From assembly GCF_026242055.1 (NCBI RefSeq), contig NZ_JAPJDL010000038.1, forward strand, positions 1 through 64,000: DNA of 64,000 nt, read 5' to 3'. Under the pieces are notes generated by a model. That model made no database searches, was not told where the DNA came from, and saw only the letters and a program-made list of their open reading frames with translations. This document shows positions 1-9,942 of the stretch, piece after piece (the first letter of the stretch is position 1; every line of letters begins with the position of its first letter). Source of the stretch: Lentzea sp. NEAU-D7 (GTDB lineage Bacteria; Actinomycetota; Actinomycetes; Mycobacteriales; Pseudonocardiaceae). The translations under genes were made by a program, and so were the position numbers.

Positions 1-110
1 GGCTTGACCTTGAGCCTCTGGCGGGATGCTGAAACGGCCGGAAAAGGCCGGGCTGAAAAGCGCCCGGCCGTGCCCATGAGGGGAGCATCCCGCCCACTCA
101 AGGTCAAGCC
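1..110. repeat. Long imperfect inverted repeat (hairpin or small mobile-type element)
   Basis: Bases 1-14 (GGCTTGACCTTGAG) are the exact reverse complement of 97-110. Inside, 21-30 pairs with 84-93 (GCGGGATGCT/AGCATCCCGC). A compact inner stem is formed by 46-53 (GGCCGGGC) and 62-69 with an 8-nt loop. The whole 110 bp can therefore fold as one long arm. The left end touches the window edge, so it may extend further. It could be a bidirectional terminator, a REP/MITE-like element or a structured RNA; the sequence alone does not decide. Confidence 0.7.
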
Positions 111-165
111 CCAATCGCCGTCGGGGTTGCGTCACCACCGCTTGACCAGCAGGCCTAGGTTCACA

Positions 166-299
166 CGCCTCGGCTTCGCCATTGGTGTGGGCGGCAGGGC
201 GGCTCGGCTCCGCCGTTGCCCTTTGCGTGAGGAGGGACGCCTCGGCTCCGCCATTGCCGTAGGCGGCAGGGTGGCTCGGCTTCGCCATCACCCTGCGCG
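166..299. repeat. Direct repeat pair, 62 bp units at 166-227 and 238-299
   Basis: The two 62-bp units start with CGCCTCGGCT and share the GGCGGCAGGG and GGCTCGGCT blocks; by eye they are roughly 85% identical with a 72-bp period. They lie in a gene-free stretch downstream of rpfB. No reading frame here shows family features. Confidence 0.6.
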
Positions 300-785
300 C
301 CGCGTCTCACTCGCCGCTTGTCCGCGCCGCCTTGCTACGCCTCGCCCGCTAACGCTGTGCAGCAGCTCGTCCGGCGCACCACACATGCCGCCGCCACTTG
401 TCCGCCTGCCCTGCACGCCTGATCCGTCATTCACCCGCTGCTGTGCGGCACGTCATCCGACGCGCTGCATCTCCTCCGCCGCCTGTGCCCGTCCAGGCCC
501 GCCACACCTCGCCCGCTACCGCTGTACAGCACGTCACCCCAACGCGCCACGTCTCGCCCCGCCGCTCGCGCCCGTCGCCGCCCTGCACGCCTCGCCCGCT
601 GCCCGCTCTGCCGCGCTCCACCCAACGCGCGGCATCTCCCCCGCCGCCCGTGCCCGTCCAGGCCCTGCACGCCTCGCCCGCTACCGCTGTACAGCACGAT
701 GTCCGGCGCCACAGCTCGCCCGCTACTTGTCCCGCCCCGTCTCGGCCATCACGGGCCTCACCCGCTTTGCCTCACCCCTCGTCCA
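298..785. repeat. Array of degenerate ~80-bp tandem repeats
   Basis: About six diverged units built on CGC...CATCTC.CCGCCGC...GCACGCCTCGCCCGCT. The best pair, 461-533 and 626-698, is 73 bp long with 6 mismatches and lies two periods (165 bp) apart. Weaker units start near 298, 378, 541 and 705. Units are not separated by constant-length unique spacers, so this is not a CRISPR array. Long open frames cross it on both strands only because it is GC-rich and stop-poor. No gene was recognised from 1 to 897. Confidence 0.6.
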
Positions 786-841
786 GCCCGCCGGATCGCA
801 CCGCTCCCAGGTCTGCGACGGCGATCAGCGGGCCCGGCAAT

Positions 842-880
842 GACAGAGGCCGCCCGTGGCGAACCAGGGCGGCCTCTGTC
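842..880 (-). terminator. Hairpin terminator downstream of rpfB
   Basis: Perfect 14-bp arms (GACAGAGGCCGCCC at 842-855, complement at 867-880) with an 11-nt loop, 18 bases beyond the rpfB stop. There is no long T-run, as is common for terminators in GC-rich actinobacteria. Confidence 0.75.
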
Positions 881-897
881 GGGGGACGGAGAGAGGT

Positions 898-2496
<1,599 letters not shown>

Positions 2497-2503
2497 TCAC
2501 GGG

Positions 2504-2532
2504 ACAGTAACGGGGTCGACGACGTTGCGCAA
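2504..2532 (-). promoter_or_regulatory. Candidate rpfB promoter (-35/-10)
   Basis: On the minus strand TTGCGC (2532-2527) and TACTGT (2509-2504) are separated by exactly 17 bp, which fits a housekeeping-type promoter starting near 2497. The upstream CRP-type palindrome is then centred about 60 bp before the start. Confidence 0.55.
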
Positions 2533-2548
2533 ACACCCCCGCCAATGT

Positions 2549-2564
2549 TGTGACCTCAGTCACC
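2549..2564. promoter_or_regulatory. CRP/GlxR-type operator upstream of rpfB
   Basis: TGTGACCTCAGTCACC matches the CRP-family consensus TGTGA-N6-TCACA at 9 of 10 defined positions; the inner GTGAC/GTCAC arms are a perfect palindrome. It is centred at 2556.5, about 60 bp upstream of the predicted transcription start, the spacing of class I activation. CRP control of rpf genes is known for M. tuberculosis rpfA and, through GlxR, for corynebacterial rpf2. Confidence 0.7.
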
Positions 2565-2609
2565 CCATGGAGGTAGGAACCCTTTGCTCCGTTCGCTCTA
2601 AGTCGCATT

Positions 2610-3431
2610 TCAGTGGTCAAGCCCGAACACTCGTTGAGCAGTACGGGTGACGGCGACGCAGAGTTCAGAAAGATCTTCGCCACGCAGCGTGGCGAGATCC
2701 CGAACTGTGTAATTCACACAATAGGGTTCATTTGGACGTCCACGATACGGATGGGGCGTCAGGAACGGCGCGTCCGTCTCGACCAGGAGCTGATCTTGCG
2801 GGACGAGGGCCGCCGCTTCCCGCAGCGCACGGGCGTTCTTGAACGTCACAGGGCCCGCGAACGACAGCACGTACCCCGCGTCGACGCACCGCCGGGCGAA
2901 GTCCGCGTCGCCGGAGAAGCAGTGGAACACCACAGTGGACGGTGCGCCCTCGGCATCGAGGATCTTGAGGATGTCCTCGTGCGCGTCCCTGTCGTGGATC
3001 ATCAACGGCTTCCCGACGCGCTTGGAAAGGTCGATGTGCCAACGGAAAGCCTCGTGCTGGGCAGCCGGCGGCGAGTAGTCCCAGTAGTAGTCGAGACCGG
3101 TCTCGCCGATCGCGACCACGCGGGGCAGCACGGCCAGCCGCTCCAGTTCGGCCTTCTCCTCGTCACCGAACGACGAGGTGCGCGTCGGGTGCACGGCGAC
3201 CGCGGCGTAGACCCGCGGGTCCCAAGTGGACGCTTTAGCGGCCCACTGCGCCGCCTTCAGGTCGTCCGCGACCGTGATCACGTGCGAGACGCCGGCGGCC
3301 TCTGCCCGATCGAGCAGGACCGCCACGTCCGCGGCATCGGACGCCCCGCACGCGTCGAGGTGCGTGTGGGCGTCGATCACCGGTGCCGGAAGGGCTTCCG
3401 GCACCGGCGGTCGTTCGCGCTTGTCCGCCAC
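2610..3431 (-). CDS. tatD: TatD-family metal-dependent DNase
   Basis: 273 aa from a GTG whose first bases overlap the metG TAG stop (TAGTG). All family landmarks are present in order: DAHTHLD near the N-terminus, VHP, the metal-bridging Glu in GETGLDYY, IHDRDAH, FHCFSG and ETDAPFL near the C-terminus. The family are two-metal TIM-barrel hydrolases with 3'-5' exonuclease activity linked to DNA repair. It is translationally coupled to metG. An open frame continues upstream into metG, but the overlapping GTG gives the length typical of the family. Confidence 0.92.
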   Translation of the reverse strand: MADKRERPPVPEALPAPVIDAHTHLDACGASDAADVAVLLDRAEAAGVSHVITVADDLKAAQWAAKASTWDPRVYAAVAVHPTRTSSFGDEEKAELERLAVLPRVVAIGETGLDYYWDYSPPAAQHEAFRWHIDLSKRVGKPLMIHDRDAHEDILKILDAEGAPSTVVFHCFSGDADFARRCVDAGYVLSFAGPVTFKNARALREAAALVPQDQLLVETDAPFLTPHPYRGRPNEPYCVNYTVRDLATLRGEDLSELCVAVTRTAQRVFGLDH

Positions 3432-5224
3432 TAGTCGGTGACGATCGGAGCCCACTCGGGCCCGGTCTCGCCCAGCTTCGCGTCGAGCTTGCCGAACAGC
3501 GGCGACGGCTTCTGCAGCGGCCGGCCGACCTCGAGCGGCGTGGACTCCCACTTGGCCTGCTCACCGGCGTAGTCGCCCGTCAGCACCGGGTACGAGCGCT
3601 CGGGGATGTCGAGGTCGTCGACCTCGGTCAGCTCCGGCTGCGCGGCCCACACGCCCGTACCGCCCAGCGCCTCGTGCACCTTCTGCGCCGAGTGCGGCAG
3701 GAACGGCGTCATCAGCGTGTTCGCGTCCTGCACGACCTGCAGCGCGGTGTGCAGCACCGAGTCGCGGCGGTCCAGGTCGTCCTTGAGCTTCCACGGCTCC
3801 TGGTCGGACAGGTACTTGTTCGCCAGCGAGATCACGCGCATGGCCTCGCCGGAGGCCTGCTTGAACCGCGAGCGGCGCAGGTGCGCGCCGACCGTCTCGA
3901 ACGCCGCCTTGGACTGCGCGAGCAGCTCGTGGTCGGCGGGAGTCAGCGCCGTGGCCTTCGGGATCGCGCCGACGTTCTTGTGCGCCATCGAGATCGAGCG
4001 GTTGACCAGGTTGCCCCACTCGTTCGCCAGCTCGAAGTTCGTCCGGCGGACGAACTCCTCCCAGGTGAAGTCGGTGTCCTGGTTCTCAGGGCCCGCGACG
4101 GAGATGAAGTACCGCAGCGCGTCCGGCCCGAACTCCTTCAGGAAGTCGCCGACGTAGATCACGGTGCCGCGCGAGGTCGAGAACTTCGAGCCGCTCATCG
4201 TGAGGTACTCCGACGACACGACCTCGGTCGGCAGGTTCAGCGTGCCGAACCGGCCGGGCTCGCCGCCCTTGTCGCCCGCGCCGTTCTGCCCGAGCAGCAG
4301 CGACGGCCAGATGAGCGAGTGGAAGACGATGTTGTCCTTGCCCATGAAGTAGTAGCCCTGGGCGTCACCCGTCCAGAACTCCTTCCAGGCGTCGGGGTCG
4401 CCGGTGCGGCGCGCCCACTCGACGGACGCGCTCAGGTACCCGATGACCGCGTCGAACCACACGTAGAACCGCTTCATCGGCTGGTCGCTCCACCCGTCGA
4501 GCGGGATCGGCACACCCCAGTCGAGGTCGCGGGTGATGGCGCGCGGCCGCAGGTCCTTGATCAGGTTCTGCGAGAACTTGAGCACGTTCGGACGCCAGTC
4601 CGACCGCGTGCCCATCCAGCTGCCCAGCGAGTCGATGAACGCGGAAAGGTCGAGGAACAGGTGCTCGGTCTCGACGAACTTCGGCGTCTCGCCGTTGATC
4701 TTCGAGCGCGGGTTGACCAGTTCCGACGGGTCGAGCTGGTTGCCGCAGTTGTCGCACTGGTCGCCGCGCGCGCCCTCGTACCCGCAGATCGGGCAGGTGC
4801 CCTCGATGTAGCGGTCTGGCAGCGTGCGGCCGGTCGACGGGCTGATCGCGCCCATCTCCGTCTTGGGGACGACGTAGCCGTTCTTCCACAGCGCGGAGAA
4901 CAGGTCCTGCACCACCTGGTAGTGGTTGCCGGTGGTGGTGCGGGTGAAGAGGTCGTAGGACAGTCCGAGGCCCTGCAGGTCAGACGCGATCACACGGTTG
5001 TACTTGTCGGCGAGCTCACGAGCCGTGAGCCCTTCCTTCTCGGCCTGCACCTGGATGGGTGTGCCGTGCTCGTCCGTGCCGCTGACCATGAGCACCCGGT
5101 GTCCGGACATTCGCATGTAGCGGGAGAAGACGTCGGACGGGACACCGAAACCGGAGACGTGACCGATGTGCCTGGGGCCGTTGGCGTAAGGCCAGGCCAC
5201 CGCGGTCAGTACGGAGGCACTCAT
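3431..5224 (-). CDS. metG: Methionyl-tRNA synthetase
   Basis: 597 aa, ATG start. Class I synthetase with HIGH at residues 19-22, a zinc knuckle of four cysteines at about 144-160 (CPIC...CDNC) inserted in the connective peptide, the KMSKS signature in the variant form KFSTS, and an alpha-helical anticodon-binding domain at the C-terminus. There is no C-terminal EMAP/tRNA-binding extension. It charges tRNA-Met for initiation and elongation. It is divergent from the PadR gene with 54 bp between starts and is followed by tatD and rpfB, the arrangement known from mycobacteria. Confidence 0.96.
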   Translation of the reverse strand: MSASVLTAVAWPYANGPRHIGHVSGFGVPSDVFSRYMRMSGHRVLMVSGTDEHGTPIQVQAEKEGLTARELADKYNRVIASDLQGLGLSYDLFTRTTTGNHYQVVQDLFSALWKNGYVVPKTEMGAISPSTGRTLPDRYIEGTCPICGYEGARGDQCDNCGNQLDPSELVNPRSKINGETPKFVETEHLFLDLSAFIDSLGSWMGTRSDWRPNVLKFSQNLIKDLRPRAITRDLDWGVPIPLDGWSDQPMKRFYVWFDAVIGYLSASVEWARRTGDPDAWKEFWTGDAQGYYFMGKDNIVFHSLIWPSLLLGQNGAGDKGGEPGRFGTLNLPTEVVSSEYLTMSGSKFSTSRGTVIYVGDFLKEFGPDALRYFISVAGPENQDTDFTWEEFVRRTNFELANEWGNLVNRSISMAHKNVGAIPKATALTPADHELLAQSKAAFETVGAHLRRSRFKQASGEAMRVISLANKYLSDQEPWKLKDDLDRRDSVLHTALQVVQDANTLMTPFLPHSAQKVHEALGGTGVWAAQPELTEVDDLDIPERSYPVLTGDYAGEQAKWESTPLEVGRPLQKPSPLFGKLDAKLGETGPEWAPIVTD

Positions 5225-5278
5225 GGCAATAGCCTACGGAGGCGGTGCCAGGGGGTTTTCACCGAGTGGGAGGTCTGT

Positions 5279-5833
5279 TTGTCCGCGACCAGAATGCTGG
5301 TGCTCGGCGTGGTGAAGCTCGTCGGCGAGGCGCACGGTTACGTGGTGCGCCGCGAGCTGAAGTCGTGGTCGGCGGACAGCTGGGCGAACGTGCAGCCGGG
5401 TTCGATCTACCACGCGCTGAAGTCGCTGGCCAAGGACGGCTTGCTGGAGCCGGTCGGCACCGAGGAGTCGGACGAGGGCCCCGCCCGCACCACCTACCGG
5501 ATCACCGCGGCCGGCGAGCACGAGCTGCAGGACCTGCTCGGGCACGCGCTGGCCGATCCGGCCGCCGGCAACGACGAGGTCTCCGCGGGCGTGGCGATGC
5601 TCAACCTCGTCCCCCGCAGGCAGGCGGTCGTGCTGCTGAAGAACCGGCTGGCGGGCCTCGAGGGGCAGCTCACCCCCACCCGGCACGGCATCGCGGCGAT
5701 GCCGGAGATGGGCAAGCCTGCGCACGTCAGCGAGCTGTTTCGACTCTGGCTCGTCCATCTCGAAGGCCAGGTGCGCTGGACTCAGGAGCTGATCGAACGC
5801 CTAGAGGCCGGTGCGTACGAGCTGAAGGACTAG
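5279..5833 (+). CDS. PadR-family transcriptional regulator
   Basis: 184 aa from a TTG start. The start is chosen because the sequence then reads (M)SATRMLVLGVV, the usual PadR beginning, with GGGAGG (5268-5273) placed just before it; an ATG five codons later is the alternative. The N-terminal winged helix includes the family core QPGSIYHALKSL and is followed by a C-terminal helical domain with conserved tryptophan that would dimerise and bind ligand. The stop codon lies inside the first of two palindromes in front of the ABC exporter genes, so this protein is the obvious candidate repressor of that exporter. Confidence 0.88.
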   Translation: MSATRMLVLGVVKLVGEAHGYVVRRELKSWSADSWANVQPGSIYHALKSLAKDGLLEPVGTEESDEGPARTTYRITAAGEHELQDLLGHALADPAAGNDEVSAGVAMLNLVPRRQAVVLLKNRLAGLEGQLTPTRHGIAAMPEMGKPAHVSELFRLWLVHLEGQVRWTQELIERLEAGAYELKD

Positions 5834-5878
5834 TCAAATTTGATTAGTTCCCACTAGCCTCTAGTCAAAGTTGACTAG
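5830..5878. promoter_or_regulatory. Tandem PadR-type operators
   Basis: CTAGTCAAAGTTGACTAG (5861-5878) is a perfect 8-2-8 palindrome. CTAGTCAAATTTGATTAG (5830-5847) is the same site with one changed base in one arm. Centres are 31 bp apart, about three helical turns, so two dimers would bind on the same face. They lie between the PadR stop codon and the ABC ATPase start and likely overlap the exporter promoter. Confidence 0.75.
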
Positions 5879-5891
5879 AGGGGATTCAGCC

Positions 5892-6824
5892 ATGATCAAG
5901 GCACGCGGCCTCGCGCGCCGATTCACCACCAAGGCCGGTCCGGTGGACGCGGTCAAAGGGGTGGACATCGACGTCGCCGAGGGCGAGCTCGTGGGGTTCC
6001 TCGGCCCCAACGGGGCAGGCAAGTCCACGACGTTGCGCATGCTCACCACGCTGCTGCAGCCGACCGCCGGCGAGGCGGAGATCGCCGGGCACGACCTGCT
6101 GACCGACCCGGCCGGCGTGCGCCGCAACATCGGCTACGTGGGCCAGAAGAACGGCGCCGGCCAGGACCAGCGGGTCGCCGACGAGCTGGAGTTCCAGGCC
6201 CGCTTCTACGGCCTGTCCCGGCTCGAAGCCCGCAGGAAGGTCGCCGACCTGCTCGACCGGTTCGACCTCCAGGGCCTCGAGAAGCGCGGCGTCGTCACGT
6301 TGTCGGGCGGCCAGCAGCGCCGGCTCGACATCGCGATGGGCATGCTGCACGACCCGCGGCTGCTGTTCCTGGACGAGCCGTCCACGGCCCTCGACCCGCA
6401 GAGCCGCCGCAACCTGTGGGACCACGTCAAGCAGCTCAAGGCCGACGGCGTCACGGTCTTCCTGACCACCCACTACCTCGACGAGGCCGACTACCTCAGC
6501 GACCGGCTGCTGGTCATCGACCACGGCTCGATCGTGGGCGAGGGCTCACCGGACGAGCTGAAGCACCGCGTCTCCGGCGACCTGGTCGTGCTCGGCACAC
6601 CGCAGGCCTCGGTCGTCGCCTCGAAGTTCGAGAACGCCGTCGTCGACGGCGAGCAGGTCAGCTTCCGGATCCCGAACGGCGACCGCGCGTTGCCGGGCCT
6701 CCTGCGCGACCTCGACAACATCGGCGTCGAGCTGCACTCGGTGCAGGTGCACCGGCCGACGCTCGACGACGTGTTCCTGACCATGACCGGCCGCTCGCTG
6801 CGGGAGGAAGCCAATGCTGCCTAG
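5892..6824 (+). CDS. DrrA-like ABC exporter ATP-binding protein
   Basis: 310 aa; ATG preceded by GAGGGG. Walker A GPNGAGKST at residues 39-47, ABC signature LSGGQQRR, Walker B LLFLDEPS and switch His in TTHYLDEAD are intact. The C-terminal part resembles the regulatory tail of daunorubicin-type (DrrA) exporters. It pairs with the membrane protein encoded next, overlapping by 11 nt, to form a two-gene drug or lipid exporter. Expression is probably induced when a ligand releases PadR from the two upstream palindromes. The substrate cannot be told from sequence. Confidence 0.93.
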   Translation: MIKARGLARRFTTKAGPVDAVKGVDIDVAEGELVGFLGPNGAGKSTTLRMLTTLLQPTAGEAEIAGHDLLTDPAGVRRNIGYVGQKNGAGQDQRVADELEFQARFYGLSRLEARRKVADLLDRFDLQGLEKRGVVTLSGGQQRRLDIAMGMLHDPRLLFLDEPSTALDPQSRRNLWDHVKQLKADGVTVFLTTHYLDEADYLSDRLLVIDHGSIVGEGSPDELKHRVSGDLVVLGTPQASVVASKFENAVVDGEQVSFRIPNGDRALPGLLRDLDNIGVELHSVQVHRPTLDDVFLTMTGRSLREEANAA

Positions 6825-7542
6825 GAATGTTTTGGGTGACACCTGGCTCGTGTTCTGCCGCGTGATGCTGCCGGTCCTGCGCAACCCCGTGGCCGTGGTG
6901 TTCGGGATCGCCCAGCCGTTGCTCTACCTCGGGCTCTTCGGGCCGCTGCTCGGCGACACCGGCTGGCAGTGGTTCGTGCCGGGCCTGCTGGTGCAGATGG
7001 CGTTGTTCGGCACCGCGTACGCGGGCTTCTCGCTGCTGCCCGAGGTGCGCACGGGCGTGATGGAACGGCTGCGGGTCACCCCGGTCAGCCGGGTCGCGCT
7101 GCTGGTCGGCAGGGTCGGCAAGGACGTGGTGCTGCTGGTCGTGCAGAGCCTGCTGATCATGCTCGCCGCGATGCTGTTCGGCTTCCGGGCCACGGCCGGG
7201 CAGATGCTGCTCGGGCTCGGGCTGGTGGCGCTGCTCGGCGTCGCGATCGGCTCGGTGTCGTACGCGATCGCGCTGAAGGTGAAGCTGGAGTACGTCTTCG
7301 CGTCCGTGCTGTCGGCGTCCATCGTGCCGTTGATGCTGCTCTCCGGCGTGCTGCTGCCGATGTCGAACGGCCCGCAGTGGCTCTACTGGCTGTCGCGGCT
7401 GAACCCGCTGGCGCACGTCGTCGACGCCGAGCGGGCGATCTTCAACCCCGGCGCGGTGCTGTACGGGCTGGTCTCGGTGGCGGCGCTGGTGCTGGTCGGC
7501 TTGTTCTACGGCGTCCGCACGTTCAACAAGGAGTCAGCTTGA
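6814..7542 (+). CDS. DrrB-like ABC-2 exporter permease
   Basis: 242 aa, six predicted membrane segments, with the ABC-2 motif region around PEVRTGVMERLRVTPVSR in the first cytoplasmic loop. The ATG lies inside the ATPase gene, so the two are translationally coupled. Its stop codon overlaps the 3' end of convergent rsmI by 9 nt. It is the membrane channel half of the PadR-controlled exporter. Confidence 0.9.
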   Translation: MLPRNVLGDTWLVFCRVMLPVLRNPVAVVFGIAQPLLYLGLFGPLLGDTGWQWFVPGLLVQMALFGTAYAGFSLLPEVRTGVMERLRVTPVSRVALLVGRVGKDVVLLVVQSLLIMLAAMLFGFRATAGQMLLGLGLVALLGVAIGSVSYAIALKVKLEYVFASVLSASIVPLMLLSGVLLPMSNGPQWLYWLSRLNPLAHVVDAERAIFNPGAVLYGLVSVAALVLVGLFYGVRTFNKESA

Positions 7543-8388
7543 CTTGATCGCCGCGTCGTAGAGCGTCTTCTTGCTGATCCCGGCCGCCTCCGCGACCTCG
7601 GCGGCGGCCGACTTCATCCGCTCCCCGTCTGCGACGCGCTGCTTGACCTCGGCGACGAGCGTGTCGAGGTCGGGCTTGTCCTCGACGGGAGCGGGGCCGA
7701 GCACCACGGTGATCTCGCCGCGTGCGCCTTCCACGGCCCACTCGGCGAGTTCGGCCAGTGAGCCGCGCACGACCTCTTCGTACTTCTTCGTGAGTTCGCG
7801 GCACACGGCGGCACGGCGGTCCGGCCCGAGCACCTCGACGGCGTCCGCGAGCGTGTCCGCGAGCCGGTGGGGAGCCTCGAAGAAGACGACCGTGCGCTGC
7901 TCGGTGGCCAAAGGGGCGAACCAGCGCCTGCGCTCACCGGACTTGCGCGGCGGGAAGCCGTCGAACGCGAACCTGTCGCTCGGCAGGCCGGACAGGGCGA
8001 GCGCCGTCGTCACCGCGGACGGCCCCGGCAGGCACGTGACCGTGAGGTCCTGTTCGACACACGCGGCGACGAGCCGGTAGCCCGGGTCGGAAACCGAGGG
8101 CATTCCGGCGTCCGTCACGAGCAGCACGGTCGCGCCGTCGTGGAGCGATTCGAGAAGTCCCGGAAGGCGCCCGACCTCGTTCTGGTCGTAGAAGCTGATC
8201 ACCCGCCCGGACGGCTTGACCTGCAACGCTGCCGCGAGGCTGTGCAGCCTCCTGGTGTCCTCGGCGGCGATCACGTCAGCCGTCCCGAGTGCCTCGATCA
8301 GGCGCGCGGAGGCGTCGCGGATGTCCCCGAGCGGGGTGGCTGCCAGGACGAGACGGCCTGAACCGGATACAGGACTCACAAGCTTCAC
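7534..8388 (-). CDS. rsmI: 16S rRNA (cytidine1402-2'-O)-methyltransferase
   Basis: 284 aa from GTG. The SAM-dependent tetrapyrrole-methylase fold is recognisable from ATPLGDIRDAS, the AAEDTRRL block, the TDAGMPSVSDPG loop and PGPSAVTTALALSGLP. It methylates C1402 in the ribosomal P-site region together with RsmH. The starts of rsmI and the divergent protein mannosyltransferase gene are only 15 bp apart, the same pair as Rv1003/Rv1002c. The C-terminal tail carries an HTH-like segment (AAGISKKTLYDAAI), as in other RsmI proteins. Confidence 0.94.
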   Translation of the reverse strand: MKLVSPVSGSGRLVLAATPLGDIRDASARLIEALGTADVIAAEDTRRLHSLAAALQVKPSGRVISFYDQNEVGRLPGLLESLHDGATVLLVTDAGMPSVSDPGYRLVAACVEQDLTVTCLPGPSAVTTALALSGLPSDRFAFDGFPPRKSGERRRWFAPLATEQRTVVFFEAPHRLADTLADAVEVLGPDRRAAVCRELTKKYEEVVRGSLAELAEWAVEGARGEITVVLGPAPVEDKPDLDTLVAEVKQRVADGERMKSAAAEVAEAAGISKKTLYDAAIKSS

Positions 8389-8403
8389 CCTACGATCGGC
8401 GGC

Positions 8404-9942
8404 GTGACAGTCCTCGTGCAGCCAGGAGAGGCGCCCGTCGTCGTCGAGGAGCCGCCTACGGATCGTGCGGCGGTACTAGACCCGCCTCCGACCGGAGACC
8501 GCATGCGCGGGTGGCTCATGACGGCCGTCGTGACGCTGATCGGTGCCGTCGTGCGCTTCTGGAACGTCGGGTACCCGACGGACAAGGGCACGCCGATCTT
8601 CGACGAGAAGCATTACGTGCCGCAGACGGCGCAGGTGCTGCGCAACGGCGGCTACGAGGACAACCCGGGCTACGAGCTCATCGTCCACCCGCCGCTCGCC
8701 AAGCAGCTGATGGCGATCGGCCAGGAGCTCTTCGGCTACGACGGCATCGGCTGGCGGTTCGCCTCCGCGCTCGCCGGCGCGATCACGATCCTGCTGATCG
8801 TCCGGATCGCCCGCCGCCTGACCCGGTCGGACCTGCTGGGCGCGCTGGCCGGCGTCCTGCTCATCGCGGACGGCGTCTCGCACGTCCAGTCGCGGATGGG
8901 CATGCTCGACATCTTCATCGCGCTGTTCGTCGTGGCCGCGTTCGGCTGCCTGGTCGTCGACCGCGAACAGATGCGCGCACGACTCGCCGTGGCCGTGCGC
9001 GAGGGCTTCGTCAACAACTCGGCGTTCGGCCCCTGGATCGGCTTCCGCTGGTGGCGCTTCGGTGCGGGCGTGATGCTCGGTGCCGCGTGCGGCATCAAGT
9101 GGTCCGGAATCTGGTACATCGCCGCGTTCGGCCTGCTGACGGTCATCTGGAGCGCGCTGGCGCGGCGTGCCGCGGGCGTCGAGGAGCCGTGGCTGGGCGC
9201 TCTGGTGAAGGACGTCCTGCCGTCGCTGGGCGGTCTGGTCGTGGTCCCCGTGCTCGTCTACGTCGCGACGTGGTTCCCGTGGATGGCCAGCGAGACCGGC
9301 ATCGACCGGCACGTGGTCGGCGGCAAGGTCAAGGACATCGCGTACATCCCCGACGTCCTGCAGTCGCTCTGGTACAACGCGAAGAACGTCTACAAGTTCC
9401 ACGTCGAGCTGGTCACCTCGGAGACCAACCGGCACCCGTGGGAGTCGAAGCCGTGGACGTGGCCGATGGGCCTGCGTCCGATGCTCTACTACTACGACAA
9501 CTCCGTCACGGGCTGCGGCGCGGCGTCGTGCCTCGGCGCGATCATGCTCATCGGCACGCCCGCGATGTGGTGGCTCGCGTTCCCGGTGATCGGCTGGGCG
9601 CTGTACCGCACCATCGGCCGCATGGACTGGCGCTACGCCGGCGTCCTGGTCGGCTACGCCGCGGGCCTGCTTCCGTGGTTCCTCAACCTCGACCGGCAGA
9701 TGTACTTCTTCTACGTCACGCCGATGGCGCCGTTCCTGGTGCTGCTGATCGTGCTGGCGCTGGGCGAGATCATGGGCCGGCGCACCGCGGGTGCCGAACG
9801 CCGTGGCACCGGAATGCTGGTCGTGGCGCTGTACGTGGGCATCGTGGTGGCGAACTTCGTGTGGCTGTGGCCGATCCTGAACGGCAGCCCGATCACACCG
9901 GAGATGTGGCAGCAGCAGCTGTGGCTGCCTAGCTGGCGCTGA
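8404..9942 (+). CDS. pmt: Polyprenol-phosphate-mannose--protein O-mannosyltransferase
   Basis: 512 aa from GTG, with a cytoplasmic N-terminus of about 35 residues followed by roughly ten membrane helices. The acidic pair in FDEKHYVPQ of the first extracytoplasmic loop is the PMT/GT39 catalytic signature, and the HPPLAKQ motif follows. The enzyme transfers mannose from a polyprenyl phosphate carrier to Ser/Thr residues of exported proteins as they leave through Sec. Its last 14 bases overlap the end of the convergent anti-sigma-like gene. Confidence 0.93.
   Translation: MTVLVQPGEAPVVVEEPPTDRAAVLDPPPTGDRMRGWLMTAVVTLIGAVVRFWNVGYPTDKGTPIFDEKHYVPQTAQVLRNGGYEDNPGYELIVHPPLAKQLMAIGQELFGYDGIGWRFASALAGAITILLIVRIARRLTRSDLLGALAGVLLIADGVSHVQSRMGMLDIFIALFVVAAFGCLVVDREQMRARLAVAVREGFVNNSAFGPWIGFRWWRFGAGVMLGAACGIKWSGIWYIAAFGLLTVIWSALARRAAGVEEPWLGALVKDVLPSLGGLVVVPVLVYVATWFPWMASETGIDRHVVGGKVKDIAYIPDVLQSLWYNAKNVYKFHVELVTSETNRHPWESKPWTWPMGLRPMLYYYDNSVTGCGAASCLGAIMLIGTPAMWWLAFPVIGWALYRTIGRMDWRYAGVLVGYAAGLLPWFLNLDRQMYFFYVTPMAPFLVLLIVLALGEIMGRRTAGAERRGTGMLVVALYVGIVVANFVWLWPILNGSPITPEMWQQQLWLPSWR

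Noticed and set aside
298-785. CRISPR-like array
   Set aside because: Units are about 80 bp, strongly diverged and without constant unique spacers, and there are no cas genes.
4-843. Open frame of 279 codons, plus several on both strands in the first 1.1 kb
   Set aside because: It runs through hairpins and degenerate repeats, is dominated by Arg, Pro and Ala, and has no domain; openness follows from GC-rich repeats.
3383-5278. Long plus-strand frame joined to the PadR gene
   Set aside because: The part before 5279 is the mirror of metG and tatD; PadR starts at the TTG with a good ribosome site.
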